DNA from: Olavius algarvensis spirochete endosymbiont | Lineage (GTDB): Bacteria; Spirochaetota; Spirochaetia; DSM-2461 | Length of the DNA: 36,542 bases | Direction: 5' to 3' | NCBI GenBank assembly: GCA_900608495.1 | Contig: UWYT01000274.1 | Location: 1-36,542, forward strand | Part shown: positions 18,979 through 28,278 of the stretch, in pieces | How positions within the stretch are numbered: the first letter of the stretch is position 1 | How the letters are laid out: every line of letters starts with the position of its first letter | Program-made: the position numbers and the translations under genes | The notes under the pieces: generated by a model | What the model was told of the DNA's origin: nothing | The model's database searches: none | The model's input: the letters and a program-made list of their open reading frames with translations, nothing else

Positions 18979-20043
18979 ATGGGAAATGAAGAGCTGAGAG
19001 TGCTTGCAAACTTTGGTTTTCCAAGTTTCACGAGTTTATCTGCTGGTAAACTGTCAACCGGAACTGACGGCTCCAACGACTATTTCCGCAAAACCCTTTT
19101 ACTGTTTGCTGCCGCTTTCCTAGCAATGTTTTTTGCCGTAATTGTATCCTTCTTCCTGACGGTACGCGGAGCGGAGCGCACTGTTGTACCACAAGTTGTC
19201 GATAAGCAACTAACCGAAACGCTCATCATGCTACAAGAACGAGAGCTTTATCCAATAATACAGCTTAAATACACAGGTAATCCAGCAGATAAGGGTTTAG
19301 TTATCCAACAAGACCCTGAACCTGGTTCATTTGTTAAAGCTGGGCGCAGAGTGATACTTACCATAAGTCAAGGATCGATACTTGATAAGGTGGAGAACTA
19401 TGTTGGCAAATCACTCAAAGAAGTGCGGGCCCGCCTGGCTTCTCTATTCTCCACCCTCGAACCAATTTTGGTAATCCGTGAACCGATTACTTATGTTTAC
19501 GACGAGACGGAGCCAGGCACGGTAATCGCCCAAAATCCTTCTGCAAATACGCCAATTAGTGAACCAACCGAGCTTGTACTTGTGGTGAGCCGCGGGCAAT
19601 TTGACAGCTTGCTGAGAGTTCCAGATCTAACCGGCTTCACTTCAGAAGCTGCAATAGGAGTTCTCTCGGAACTTACGCTGTCGTTCGTTTTCGTTGAAGA
19701 TGACCATACATCACCTGGGCCGGAAATACGGGTGAATTCTCAATCACCTCTTCCTGATTCGGAGGTTGCTGCCGGAACCAAAATCAGCCTCAGTTATAGT
19801 CGCCCAGATTCATGGCCGCAAAACCACTCCTACGGCTTATTTGAGTATATGCTTCCTGAGTATCCGGTTTCTGTGCACCTTGAAGTCATTTTAAGAGAAC
19901 CTGAAGCTGGCGATCTGAACCTTTTCACAATGCCCCATCCGGGCAGGAAGATTTCTTTTCCCTATATATTGCCCGAAGGTAGCAGTATTGTCGTGATGGT
20001 TAATAACGAGGAAATATACAGATTCAGAATTCCGGAAAAGTAG
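18979..20043 (+). CDS. PASTA-repeat membrane protein without a kinase domain
   Basis: This 354-residue protein has a short cytoplasmic N-terminus, one transmembrane segment (about 38-61) and an external region. That region holds three PASTA repeats (about 68-132, 136-206, 212-275) and a further unassigned domain of about 75 residues. PASTA features include VVPQVVDKQLTETLIMLQ, QQDPEPGSFVKAGRRVILTIS, AQNPSANTPISEPTELVLVVS and RVPDLTGFTSEAAIGVLSE. PASTA domains bind peptidoglycan fragments or cross-links in penicillin-binding proteins and Ser/Thr kinases; here neither enzyme is fused. The ATG directly follows the fmt stop. The def-fmt-PASTA order is, to my knowledge, conserved in treponemes (TP0757-TP0755). 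Likely role: cell-wall sensing or anchoring. Confidence 0.85.
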   Translation: MGNEELRVLANFGFPSFTSLSAGKLSTGTDGSNDYFRKTLLLFAAAFLAMFFAVIVSFFLTVRGAERTVVPQVVDKQLTETLIMLQERELYPIIQLKYTGNPADKGLVIQQDPEPGSFVKAGRRVILTISQGSILDKVENYVGKSLKEVRARLASLFSTLEPILVIREPITYVYDETEPGTVIAQNPSANTPISEPTELVLVVSRGQFDSLLRVPDLTGFTSEAAIGVLSELTLSFVFVEDDHTSPGPEIRVNSQSPLPDSEVAAGTKISLSYSRPDSWPQNHSYGLFEYMLPEYPVSVHLEVILREPEAGDLNLFTMPHPGRKISFPYILPEGSSIVVMVNNEEIYRFRIPEK

Positions 20044-20881
20044 TGTTTTCATGCAAATACAATAACATCCGATACTGCGATCCATCAAAGAATTTATCTT
20101 GCAACTGTACCGCATCTGCGCCAATCCAGCGCCAATGCCAACTCTCCCACATATATTCACTGGGTGGATACCTGGGATAAGAGAGACTCCACCCAAATTT
20201 CCCGCCATTTTTTTCCATCCATTTACCTGCCCGCGTATCGGCAAATGATTTTGTAATATCGCCAAAATCAACAACTGTACCGAGTTGATGCTGGCTTCTA
20301 CCAGGTTTGGCTATATCGCGAGAGGTTTCTTCTTCGCCTATTTCCTTTACATGATTATCGAATAAAAACTTCTGATAATCGTAAGATCGATACGCTGAGG
20401 AAACCAGCAGTGTAACTCCTTTTTTTCTTGCAGCTGCCGAAAGCTTCGCTAGAGCTTCTGCTGCTGTGTGTTCCAGGTATAAACCATCTCGGCTTCTCGA
20501 TATCTCGGGATAAAGAGCAAGGTTAACCAAATCTGTGGGTTTGAAATCGGCATCAAGTGGATGAGTCTTATCAACAAGTATTAGATAGTTTGGGTCCATA
20601 CATGAAAGTTTCTCAATGAACTCTTCAAGTCCTTCGGTGATATCAGAGTCTCCGGAGTTTTTAAGTTGTTTTCCATAAACCACATTGCCGATATCTAATC
20701 TTGTGGACGCCCGCGGTTTGGTTCGCCTTTGCATCTCCCCCCAGACAGACTCTGGAACCCAAGGATGTTTCGGCGCCAGCACTATTGCACTTCTCTCCCC
20801 TATCTCTTTCTTGTCTTTTTCCAGGCATCCGGAAATCGTTAAACTCGTTGCGCATATCAAAAAGAGAAACCGCATCTTCAT
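20024..20881 (-). CDS. VanY-type D-alanyl-D-alanine carboxypeptidase lipoprotein (M15)
   Basis: It probably trims the terminal D-Ala from peptidoglycan stem peptides. The protein is 285 residues. The N-terminus is a lipoprotein signal with lipobox LTISGC (Cys19). The M15B zinc site is intact: SQHQLGTVVDFGD gives His198 and Asp205, and ESWHWRW gives the catalytic Glu246 and zinc ligand His249. VSSAYRSYDYQKFLF upstream is the usual substrate-site segment. An alternative start is ATG 20875. Its last 20 bases overlap the end of the convergent PASTA gene (20024-20043), placing two peptidoglycan-directed proteins tail to tail. Head-on with the next plus-strand gene across about 55 bases. Confidence 0.88.
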   Translation of the reverse strand: MKMRFLFLICATSLTISGCLEKDKKEIGERSAIVLAPKHPWVPESVWGEMQRRTKPRASTRLDIGNVVYGKQLKNSGDSDITEGLEEFIEKLSCMDPNYLILVDKTHPLDADFKPTDLVNLALYPEISRSRDGLYLEHTAAEALAKLSAAARKKGVTLLVSSAYRSYDYQKFLFDNHVKEIGEEETSRDIAKPGRSQHQLGTVVDFGDITKSFADTRAGKWMEKNGGKFGWSLSYPRYPPSEYMWESWHWRWIGADAVQLQDKFFDGSQYRMLLYLHENTTFPEF

Positions 20882-20936
20882 GCCAGGAGTATATAATGAA
20901 TGCAGAGATGGAGGATTAAAAGACTTTTTTCAAGTT

Positions 20937-22439
20937 ATGATGAATCGTGTGAAAATCTTTTCTAAAAAACTTGTAGCAGCTCAGAGCCTTATGGCGCGCG
21001 GAGGTTTTCGAGAGGCCTTCGCCAAGGTTGTCGACATTCCCGTTAATCGCCCCGATGAGTTATTCTCTAAAATAGCTTTGATGGCCGATTCCGGAATAGC
21101 CCTTAGAGATGCATCAATCCTCAAATACGGCTTGTACTTAATGGAATGCCATTCCCGAGATATACTGGCCATCCCATCCTATTCACCATATCTCTGGTTC
21201 AATATCGCAAATCTCCGAACCAATCTTCTATCCGTAAAAGAGTCCGAAGGAGCCAAGCGTTGCTGGTATAATCGCAATCTGACTGCTCCAGCCAGAGAAG
21301 CCTATACTAAAGCTTTCGAAAAAGCAGAGGGTAACAAAACCCTAAGGATGCGGATACTAAATGCACATGCACGATTGCTACTGGGTCTCGGCAGGGATTG
21401 GGAAGCCTTCAGTTTATTCCATATGGCTACAAGGCTCGATTCCAATAATCAAGATGGCAATTTAGGTCGCGTCGAAACCCTTGCAGCCCTGGCGGGCACG
21501 GCGCCCGCTCTGGAAACCGAACTCCTGAAGGAAGCCTACGTAAATCTCAACTCTGTCGATTTTTCGAAAGATGACTCCAATCTGAGCGAATTAATTCAAA
21601 ATTTGAAATTACAACTTGAAGAGAGATTGGGTAATGCCAGGGAGGCTGAATGCACTTATCCCAAAAACACGATACTTACAAACAGCGATCAGGAACACTT
21701 CATGGTGATGTTTTCGCTAAATAATCGACTCTATTTAACCCCTTGCGCGTCATGCCGAATATGCGATCGTGCCGTTGGCGATGCCGCAACTCTCGGAGCC
21801 CATCACGCGCTTGTCGGCGGAAAGGCCGCGGGACGGTATAGGAAGGCTGCCATTCTAACCGGAAGACTTATCGAGCGTTATCGCGCTCTTCGAGCCGCAT
21901 TGATCAATCATGTCAGAAAAATCGAACTGCAAGATGGGGCCGAATTTCAGCCCCATTGCCCGGAGCTTGATGATTGGCAACCAGTTCACTCATCAACAAC
22001 CGCGCTTATCACGGCTCTTGCAGGTAGTCCTGCCATATTGGAGGGAATGGCCTCCTGTGTTGCGCTCTTCCTCGATAGAGATTTTACTGTTCCATTGGAT
22101 TTTAGACAAATTCTCGGTTCGTCCGACACACCAGGTACAAATCTTGTTAATGAAAAAAATCCGGCGCTCCACGGCTTTTGGGATCTCTGGATTGACGGCA
22201 TGGAGGGGTTTATCAAAGGCGCTGAACTCCCCGAACTGTTAAGTCAATCCCTCGCATCCCCTGAATCGGAAAGATTGTCACTTAATTCGGAAGAATTAAC
22301 GGCAAAAGCGCTTGGTTTAGTGGGCTGGTTTAGAAATTTGATTGGCTACTTAATACGAATGGCTGACAGAGAGGCACGGGGCGAAATCGAAAACCCTCCT
22401 TTATGGCCCCTGCAGACTTTCGTGCTTCCAGGAGAGTAA
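20937..22439 (+). CDS. Hypothetical helical protein with a Cys cluster
   Basis: I do not recognise this 500-residue protein. The N-terminal half is helical and TPR-like (AREAYTKAFEKAEGNKTLRM, then WEAFSLFHMATRLDSNNQDGNLGR). The middle has CASCRICDRAVGD, a C-x2-C-x2-C cluster, soon followed by a His-His pair and a basic helix RYRALRAALINHVRK; that R-x5-H spacing fits the loose HEPN RNase pattern, but this is weak. There is no signal peptide or membrane segment. Start is uncertain: ATG 20937 or 20940 has no close ribosome binding site, while ATG 20880 would overlap the vanY start. A well-placed AGGAG instead precedes a 7-codon leader frame at 20896. The stop is followed by 149 bases and the next unassigned gene on the same strand. 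Confidence 0.6.
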   Translation: MMNRVKIFSKKLVAAQSLMARGGFREAFAKVVDIPVNRPDELFSKIALMADSGIALRDASILKYGLYLMECHSRDILAIPSYSPYLWFNIANLRTNLLSVKESEGAKRCWYNRNLTAPAREAYTKAFEKAEGNKTLRMRILNAHARLLLGLGRDWEAFSLFHMATRLDSNNQDGNLGRVETLAALAGTAPALETELLKEAYVNLNSVDFSKDDSNLSELIQNLKLQLEERLGNAREAECTYPKNTILTNSDQEHFMVMFSLNNRLYLTPCASCRICDRAVGDAATLGAHHALVGGKAAGRYRKAAILTGRLIERYRALRAALINHVRKIELQDGAEFQPHCPELDDWQPVHSSTTALITALAGSPAILEGMASCVALFLDRDFTVPLDFRQILGSSDTPGTNLVNEKNPALHGFWDLWIDGMEGFIKGAELPELLSQSLASPESERLSLNSEELTAKALGLVGWFRNLIGYLIRMADREARGEIENPPLWPLQTFVLPGE

Positions 22440-22504
22440 TGGAGATTCTAATTGTATCAAGTTGTCCGGCGTACATCGACTTACCGAACAAAATTTTTTG
22501 TTGT

Positions 22505-22534
22505 TTGCCTGCCATTGAAACTACTCACTATAAT
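22505..22534 (+). promoter_or_regulatory. Promoter upstream of the LysM-like membrane protein gene
   Basis: TTGCCT (22505-22510), an 18-base spacer and a perfect TATAAT (22529-22534), about 55 bases before ATG 22589. A second -10-like TATACT follows at 22544-22549 without a clear -35. Confidence 0.5.
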
Positions 22535-22588
22535 TGCACTATGTATACTATAGTTGATAAACACAGTTTCTAGCAAGGATGTGTGCCT

Positions 22589-25090
22589 ATGTCTGAATTA
22601 ATCAGTCCAGAGTCTCGAGTATTTCATATTGGTCATGAATGCTACATAGTCTATCTTGGGAATCAAGTCGACGATATCAAACCCTTTTTACGCATCGGCA
22701 GTACAAAGGACATTCCCGACGAGGTATTGGAAGTTCTTTCCACCACTGTGATAACTGACAATTTAGTCGGTAATCCACTCCTGGAAATTTTGCTTGCTCC
22801 CAGGTTCAAAGGCCGATATCTTGGCGATACTGGCACTGCTAACAAAATCAGTCGTTTCTTTGATAGCTTCGATCTTCCAACAGACGATATAATTGATTAT
22901 CACAAGGTGGAAGATGGCGAACGTCGCCATATGGTTTGGTTTTATTCCAGCGGCAACATCCATCTTCGTTATGGTGATAGAATCATTTTCGATCTCAATA
23001 AGAGGGCAAAAGAGGATCGTCACTTTGTCTACCTTTATGAGGAGGCAAAGCATGAATTTCTGAAAAATCCGCTTAGATATGTACGTCGGAATTTCACTGG
23101 GCGCGGAATTTACTTAGCCGATGGAAACTGCTTCTGGTATGAAAAGGGAGATTTCATATCTTTTACCCCGCATCCTGGAATAGTTGCAAAAATGATGTCC
23201 GATGGAGTCGATCCGGATTTCATTACGACAATCGCCTACAATTTAAAGGAAGATGAGTTAGACTCGCAAGATGCCGAGGCGTTTATCGATATTGTAAAAA
23301 GAATACGAATGCGTCGGAAGCAACTAAGGGTAATAACCACTTATCCCTCGGTGCAGCGTAAACTGAAGCTTCTGTTTCCAGAGAGACGGAATTCATCACC
23401 AACTCTTGTAGTAGCTGATGTTTCAGGCAAGCATAAGACAACATTTCATAATTCGATAATCAATAGAAGTGGGGATAAGCTACTCATTAAGAACTCTGAT
23501 TTACCCAATATCGCTTTTGATTGGGAAATTGAAGACGGTTTATCAGTTGACATAGAGCAAGGGCTTATCAAATACAGATCGAGAGAACTCTCCGAATCGT
23601 TTTCGATACTCAAGGGGTTTCCGATTGAATTCAGAGACCGCAGTGCCGTTCCGTCTCAGTTATCCAACAAGCACATCAGTCTGATGCTCTCAAATATAGA
23701 AGGGAGTCTATCTGATGAGAAGTATCAGGTACTAAAAAATCTGGAAAGCTACTTGAAGACACTTTCCAGGGATATCACGGAAGATTCCTCGATCAGTTCT
23801 TTGTTGAAGCAGGATTCAGGTAGAGCGAGAGATGGTCTCCGACGTTTCTCGAAAAGAGATGGCGGTTCGGCGTGGTTTTTCCTTTCCAATTGCTACTCCA
23901 TACTCAATCTATTGATTGCACAACTGGGGGAGGAGAATGAACTGAGCGGAAATGCCAAACAGGTTGCTGATGCTATTTGGAGGCTCACAAGTCGTCTTCC
24001 GACTCCCAGTCCTCTTCTGCCGTTTTGGGGCGAACTTTACCTTGGAGAGCAACCGGCTTTGCTGTGGTTTGCAACCAAGAAAGCTTTTGTTGCAACAGAC
24101 ATAGAAACCGCAAGAGAATCCGCCGAACACATTGTTGAAGCAGTAAGCTTGGATGAATCCCCCTGGCATGAAGAACTTGCCAGATTGTTAGCCCTCATAC
24201 GCAGCCTTAGGCAGAGGGATGAGGGGCCTTTAACCGAGAAGCAGCTTGTTCATCTTAAACAAGCTGGAGAAGAAGCAGCGAAAAAGAAAAAAGAAGAAAG
24301 TCGTGGATTCGATGATCCAACTATCCCGAAAAGACACGATGGGCTTGAAGCGTCTCCCTTGGCGTCAATGACACGTAAGACTGCGGGGGCGCCAAACACA
24401 TCGCGCCGTAAATGGCCATGGATACTGCTTGCATGTACCATCTTCCTGTTTGGCGGCGCGCTGCTATGGGATTACACGGAGAGAGCTCCGTGGGATTCGA
24501 TAATTCAGAAATATGACATTGGGGAAAAAGATGCTGTCAAGGATTTGGTGGATGCAGACGTTCAATCGGATTCTATTGAATCCCCGCGGGATTTTGGCGA
24601 TCCAATGGATGACGCTGTAATCGATTCGCCAGCCGATGAAGTTGACATAGATGTTGCTCCGAGAACAGCAGAAGAAATAGAAGCCTACTTAAATTTGAAG
24701 AATAGAGCGATAATAACCGAGGTGGATATTCACCTTGCGGCAAATGAGATTGCAGTATTGAATGGTTTTAGGGATTTAGATTACAAAGTATTCGAGGGGG
24801 CGGATCCAGACTGGATTCTACCAGGAAATACACTGGTTTTACCAGGTGGAGGCGTGTATGCGATAAGAAGCGGCGACACGATTTGGTTTCTTGCCGCTCG
24901 TGAAGTTAGAAGTGATGCTGAAAAAAGAATGGAAATTTTTGATAGTTCCGTCAGCATTCTTGAAGCAGGTGATTCCGATTTTGAATCAAGAACAGCAGCG
25001 TTGGCGAATTTGCGGGAAGTATCTGAAAACGCAAAGGCTGCCCAGGTGAGAGGATTAGCAAAGGAAGTTCTCTTATCTCTTCGTAAATAA
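22589..25090 (+). CDS. Single-pass membrane protein with LysM-like C-terminus, function unknown
   Basis: This 833-residue protein has no signal peptide. About 600 residues precede a Lys-rich stretch (AAKKKKEESR) and one transmembrane helix (WPWILLACTIFLFGGALLWD, roughly 609-628). The tail after it is acidic (VDADVQSDSIESPRDFGD and following), then ends in a LysM-like unit of about 70 residues: IHLAANEIAVLNGF, ILPGNTLVLPGG and YAIRSGDTIWFLAARE. This predicts a large cytoplasmic domain with a periplasmic tail that may touch peptidoglycan. The N-terminal part (SRVFHIGHECYIVYLGN..., with LLAPRF, GDRIIFDLN) I cannot place in a family. ATG 22589 is preferred over GTG 22583 because AAGGA is 9 bases upstream. 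It sits directly before cfpA, so a link between cytoplasmic filaments and the envelope is possible but unproven. Confidence 0.65.
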   Translation: MSELISPESRVFHIGHECYIVYLGNQVDDIKPFLRIGSTKDIPDEVLEVLSTTVITDNLVGNPLLEILLAPRFKGRYLGDTGTANKISRFFDSFDLPTDDIIDYHKVEDGERRHMVWFYSSGNIHLRYGDRIIFDLNKRAKEDRHFVYLYEEAKHEFLKNPLRYVRRNFTGRGIYLADGNCFWYEKGDFISFTPHPGIVAKMMSDGVDPDFITTIAYNLKEDELDSQDAEAFIDIVKRIRMRRKQLRVITTYPSVQRKLKLLFPERRNSSPTLVVADVSGKHKTTFHNSIINRSGDKLLIKNSDLPNIAFDWEIEDGLSVDIEQGLIKYRSRELSESFSILKGFPIEFRDRSAVPSQLSNKHISLMLSNIEGSLSDEKYQVLKNLESYLKTLSRDITEDSSISSLLKQDSGRARDGLRRFSKRDGGSAWFFLSNCYSILNLLIAQLGEENELSGNAKQVADAIWRLTSRLPTPSPLLPFWGELYLGEQPALLWFATKKAFVATDIETARESAEHIVEAVSLDESPWHEELARLLALIRSLRQRDEGPLTEKQLVHLKQAGEEAAKKKKEESRGFDDPTIPKRHDGLEASPLASMTRKTAGAPNTSRRKWPWILLACTIFLFGGALLWDYTERAPWDSIIQKYDIGEKDAVKDLVDADVQSDSIESPRDFGDPMDDAVIDSPADEVDIDVAPRTAEEIEAYLNLKNRAIITEVDIHLAANEIAVLNGFRDLDYKVFEGADPDWILPGNTLVLPGGGVYAIRSGDTIWFLAAREVRSDAEKRMEIFDSSVSILEAGDSDFESRTAALANLREVSENAKAAQVRGLAKEVLLSLRK

Positions 25091-25146
25091 AAATAGTATT
25101 TCAGTAAAAGGGGGTAGCTTTTAATCTGTGAATTTTGAAAACTATG

Positions 25147-25155
25147 TGGTATGAT
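25147..25155 (+). promoter_or_regulatory. Extended -10 promoter of the cfpA operon
   Basis: TGGTATGAT is an extended -10 element (TGnTATGAT) lying 73 bases before cfpA; no good -35 is visible at 17 bases, as is common for extended -10 promoters. A short inverted repeat ACACT/AGTGT (25157-25171) immediately follows at the expected transcription start. Confidence 0.4.
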
Positions 25156-25227
25156 ATACACTGACAAAGTGTGATTTCGGCTATTATTTGGTCGTAGCAT
25201 TAAAAAACTTGGACTAAGGAGAAACAG

Positions 25228-27204
25228 ATGGCTGGTGAATTACCCAGGAGCCCAAACGTATTCCATCCGACAAGACCTTCAGCGGTTGGTTCTCGCAATT
25301 CTCTCGCACAAGAGGGGCGTGACCAGAAGAATGAGTACGAGCGGTTAGTTGTTGAGGAATCTGACAAAGTATTGAACGTTGTCAAGTCTAAATTGCCCCA
25401 GGAAGTCCTGCAGGAATTGGATGTTATGGGAGGATTGAAGGAAAAGATTTTCAACTACTTCAATCAGAATTATCAAAACATGTTTAACAGGTACATTGTC
25501 ACTACCGAAGACGAGATGGTGAAAAAGATTCGCCAATTCGTGGATAAGGAGGAGACAAAGAACCTTGCGCGCTATACACCAAAGGAAATGGCGGAACTGC
25601 TCGACCAAATCGGTGGGGCTGATAAATTCAACACCGGCGAGGTAGAGAAATCCATTGTCAATATGTATGGACATCTTCAGGGACACATCCAGCGTGGAGT
25701 CAATGATTTGGAAAATGAGACAAACTCATTACTTCGTCAAAAAACCGATGTTGGCGCATTCATTCGTGGTGAAAATGCATATTCGGTTGTGAAGTGCTCG
25801 TTCAATGATAATGAGTTCAAGCCGAAGACAGTGTTCAGCGTAAAACTTTCAATCAACATTCTGGATTCAGAGTTGATCAGCCCGATTTTTCAATACCAGT
25901 CAACAGTTGAGAGTTTGATTAAGGATCAGATTTCGAAAACCATCATCGATATGATAGATAGGGAAATTGAAACTTACCAGGATCAGCTTGTTGATGAGGG
26001 CAAAGAGGAGCTGACTGATACCGAGCTTATGTTCGAAAGAATCAAGCGGGTTCCTGAATTTACGGATGATGACAAAGATTCCGATGACTCTAGACGGTAC
26101 ACTTTTATGGCTAAGGGTTTGATAGAGAAAATTGAAGGTTTACGCGCGGAAATTGATCTTGAAGACATCGATCCTCTGAATATCAGGGAGAATATCAAGC
26201 GAATTATTGATATTGAAAACATTCGAAACCGCGGATTCAATACTTCAGTCAACAACCTGACTTCCATATTGGATACGTCAAAAATGGGTTATCAATACGT
26301 CGAGAACCTGAAAAATGCCCGTGAGCTGATAGTTAGAGAATATGAAGATACCAACCCCGCTCAATTACCCGATGAGCGATATCAGATAAAGCTAAAATTC
26401 TACGATAATGCTCAGTTGCGCAATATGCGCGCTGCGTATGATAATCAAATGACAGAGTATTCCAAGGAGATTATGAGAGTATATGATGTTGCATGCGTTA
26501 TCTACGAGAGAAACAAGAAGGGCTGGGGAGCTGTCAACGACTTCAATGATTTGAGTAGAAAAGTTGCTGGGAAAATCAGAAGGCAGAAAGAGAAGGAGGG
26601 AGATCCGATTTACAAAGAGCAAGCCAAGCTTTGGAAGGAGATTATGGAACTGAGGGCGGAAGACACGGATGTTGAGCGCCTGAATCAAACCTATCTGTAC
26701 GAGAAAACACTTCTGAAAAAAATGCTGCAAGCTGCCAGGGACAAAACTAAAATGACTTTTGGTTTTGAAAATCCCAAGGTGAGATTTGAATTGGATGGAA
26801 GAATCGATTCTCTTGAGAGAGATTTTGGGAGATTTGACTATGCTATTAATCCCTACCATATCCAACCAGGACTTCTCCTTGATGTCGATATTACGAGTAT
26901 CAAGAGGAAGCGCTACATACTGAACGGCATGGCCAATGTGTTGAACGAGTTCTTAAATGGTGTGTCCAAGGGATTCCAGGATGCCGCATTCGCATCCTTC
27001 AAGCGTCGTCGTTCCACGGTTCGCGCGGATATTCATCAGAGCTTTGCCGAAGAAGAAACAACCACGCCTCCAACAAACCAGTATGCTGAGACTGTCAAAT
27101 CCAAGAATAAACAGACTACTGCAAAGCCGAAGGGGAAGGCGGATGTCACTCCCGCTCGTTCCGGCAAGCGAAAAGTAAATCTCGATGAACTAAGTGAGAT
27201 GTAA
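25228..27204 (+). CDS. cfpA: Cytoplasmic filament protein A
   Basis: CfpA is the subunit of the ribbon-like cytoplasmic filaments that run beneath the periplasmic flagella of treponemes; loss in T. denticola disturbs cell division and chromosome organisation. This 658-residue protein is close to the roughly 680 residues of the T. pallidum protein. It begins [17 protein letters not shown], which I recognise as CfpA-like. It is highly charged and helical throughout, with long coiled-coil-prone stretches (for example [19 protein letters not shown]). There is no signal or membrane segment, and the tail is basic and Thr/Lys/Pro-rich ([19 protein letters not shown]). The start at 25228 has a strong AAGGAG 7 bases upstream. 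The next gene begins 3 bases after the stop. The CfpA identification also rests on the downstream partner and dikinase genes, which match the treponemal order. Confidence 0.8.
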   Translation: MAGELPRSPNVFHPTRPSAVGSRNSLAQEGRDQKNEYERLVVEESDKVLNVVKSKLPQEVLQELDVMGGLKEKIFNYFNQNYQNMFNRYIVTTEDEMVKKIRQFVDKEETKNLARYTPKEMAELLDQIGGADKFNTGEVEKSIVNMYGHLQGHIQRGVNDLENETNSLLRQKTDVGAFIRGENAYSVVKCSFNDNEFKPKTVFSVKLSINILDSELISPIFQYQSTVESLIKDQISKTIIDMIDREIETYQDQLVDEGKEELTDTELMFERIKRVPEFTDDDKDSDDSRRYTFMAKGLIEKIEGLRAEIDLEDIDPLNIRENIKRIIDIENIRNRGFNTSVNNLTSILDTSKMGYQYVENLKNARELIVREYEDTNPAQLPDERYQIKLKFYDNAQLRNMRAAYDNQMTEYSKEIMRVYDVACVIYERNKKGWGAVNDFNDLSRKVAGKIRRQKEKEGDPIYKEQAKLWKEIMELRAEDTDVERLNQTYLYEKTLLKKMLQAARDKTKMTFGFENPKVRFELDGRIDSLERDFGRFDYAINPYHIQPGLLLDVDITSIKRKRYILNGMANVLNEFLNGVSKGFQDAAFASFKRRRSTVRADIHQSFAEEETTTPPTNQYAETVKSKNKQTTAKPKGKADVTPARSGKRKVNLDELSEM

Positions 27205-27207
27205 AAG

Positions 27208-28215
27208 ATGACTACTGCGTCGATTCGGAATAACCAACTCAATCTAATGGCCCGCAGGAAGGGGTACAATCTGGCGTTAAGCCATTTCCGAGCGGCGCAG
27301 GAATTCGCGGGAAATGTCAGTGATGGCTATAACTTGGCTGATGTGTTGAATTCCGCATTGGACGAGGGAGTGATAGAAGATTATCAGCTTAGGCCCATCG
27401 TCCACATCTTGTTGGTGGAGAAATTTGTCTATGCCTTTGATTCTCAGAATCTCCAGGATAGGGTTGAATCAATTGATTTGCTTTCCAAGACAGTTCGCAG
27501 CTGGACGAATTTACAGGTTGTGCTCGTGTATCTCGATGCCAACGATGGAATACATCTCTTAAATCCCGAGATTTTAACACCTTGGGAAGCAGTTCTGCCA
27601 CTGGCCAAGGATGAGTGCATGGTTTGCTATGTTGGTTCGCTTGCCGAAATCAAACCTGCCGAACTTGCAAGCGCCGTGAAGGGTGTTTATAAGCTGCTTT
27701 ACGGAAGTAAGCTTCGGATGAAACCAGTTTTTCAGACAAACAGACCAGGCAAGAAATTTATTGTTCCTGAAGAGAAGCGAAAAGCGGTCGTCATTCCCGA
27801 ATCGACGTACTTGGACTCTGTGCATGAGGAAACCACCAGGCCTGCATCTGCGACAGCTTCTATTGCGCCTGGAGTTAGAACGAAGAAAACCACCGCTGTT
27901 AAAATTGCAGTAAACGTTACCAATGAATTATTTCACAATGGTAATGTGGAAGCTTGGAAAAAAATCATAGAGAGTTACAAGTTGAAGTATCCGGGACTTG
28001 ATGTGCTGATTTGGTATGAGGGCGAGAGAATCAATGATATCAATGCACTTTTTAAATGGGGCAAGGTTAAGCACGGAACACCTATCATGTTCAGTGTGGC
28101 AGGTGATTCCCCTGGAGAACTTTCCAAACTCAGAAAGTACTTATTCGAAGGAGCCAGTTCAAGATTCGAAGCCTTTTTGCATGGCCCCCACGGTACAGTT
28201 TTAAGGCTCTTCTGA
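27208..28215 (+). CDS. Conserved hypothetical protein cotranscribed with cfpA
   Basis: This 335-residue soluble protein starts 3 bases after cfpA, so it is certainly cotranslated. It sits where T. pallidum has TP0747, as I recall. There appear to be two parts: an N-terminal helical/alpha-beta region (ALSHFRAAQEFAGNVSDGYN, LLNPEILTPWEAVLPLAKDE) and a C-terminal region. A Pro/Thr/Ala-rich linker (about 205-235) separates them. The C-terminal region includes NVTNELFHNGNVEAWKKIIE, LDVLIWYEGERINDINALFK and a Gly-rich end HGPHGTVLRLF. I recognise no enzyme motif. Tight coupling suggests an accessory or assembly factor for the filament. No signal peptide, no membrane helix. Confidence 0.65.
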   Translation: MTTASIRNNQLNLMARRKGYNLALSHFRAAQEFAGNVSDGYNLADVLNSALDEGVIEDYQLRPIVHILLVEKFVYAFDSQNLQDRVESIDLLSKTVRSWTNLQVVLVYLDANDGIHLLNPEILTPWEAVLPLAKDECMVCYVGSLAEIKPAELASAVKGVYKLLYGSKLRMKPVFQTNRPGKKFIVPEEKRKAVVIPESTYLDSVHEETTRPASATASIAPGVRTKKTTAVKIAVNVTNELFHNGNVEAWKKIIESYKLKYPGLDVLIWYEGERINDINALFKWGKVKHGTPIMFSVAGDSPGELSKLRKYLFEGASSRFEAFLHGPHGTVLRLF

Positions 28216-28278
28216 TTAGCTTCACACTTGTTCTGAAATTCTCAGGTTAATCACGGGGACGATATTTAGGGAGGAACT

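Noticed and set aside
20685-20936. Long N-terminal extension of the TPR-like hypothetical protein
   Set aside because: Most of it is antisense to the vanY-like gene, whose signal peptide and start are clear.
26392-26865. Open frame of 157 codons opposite cfpA
   Set aside because: Antisense to a continuous cfpA frame and without its own ribosome site or recognisable motif.
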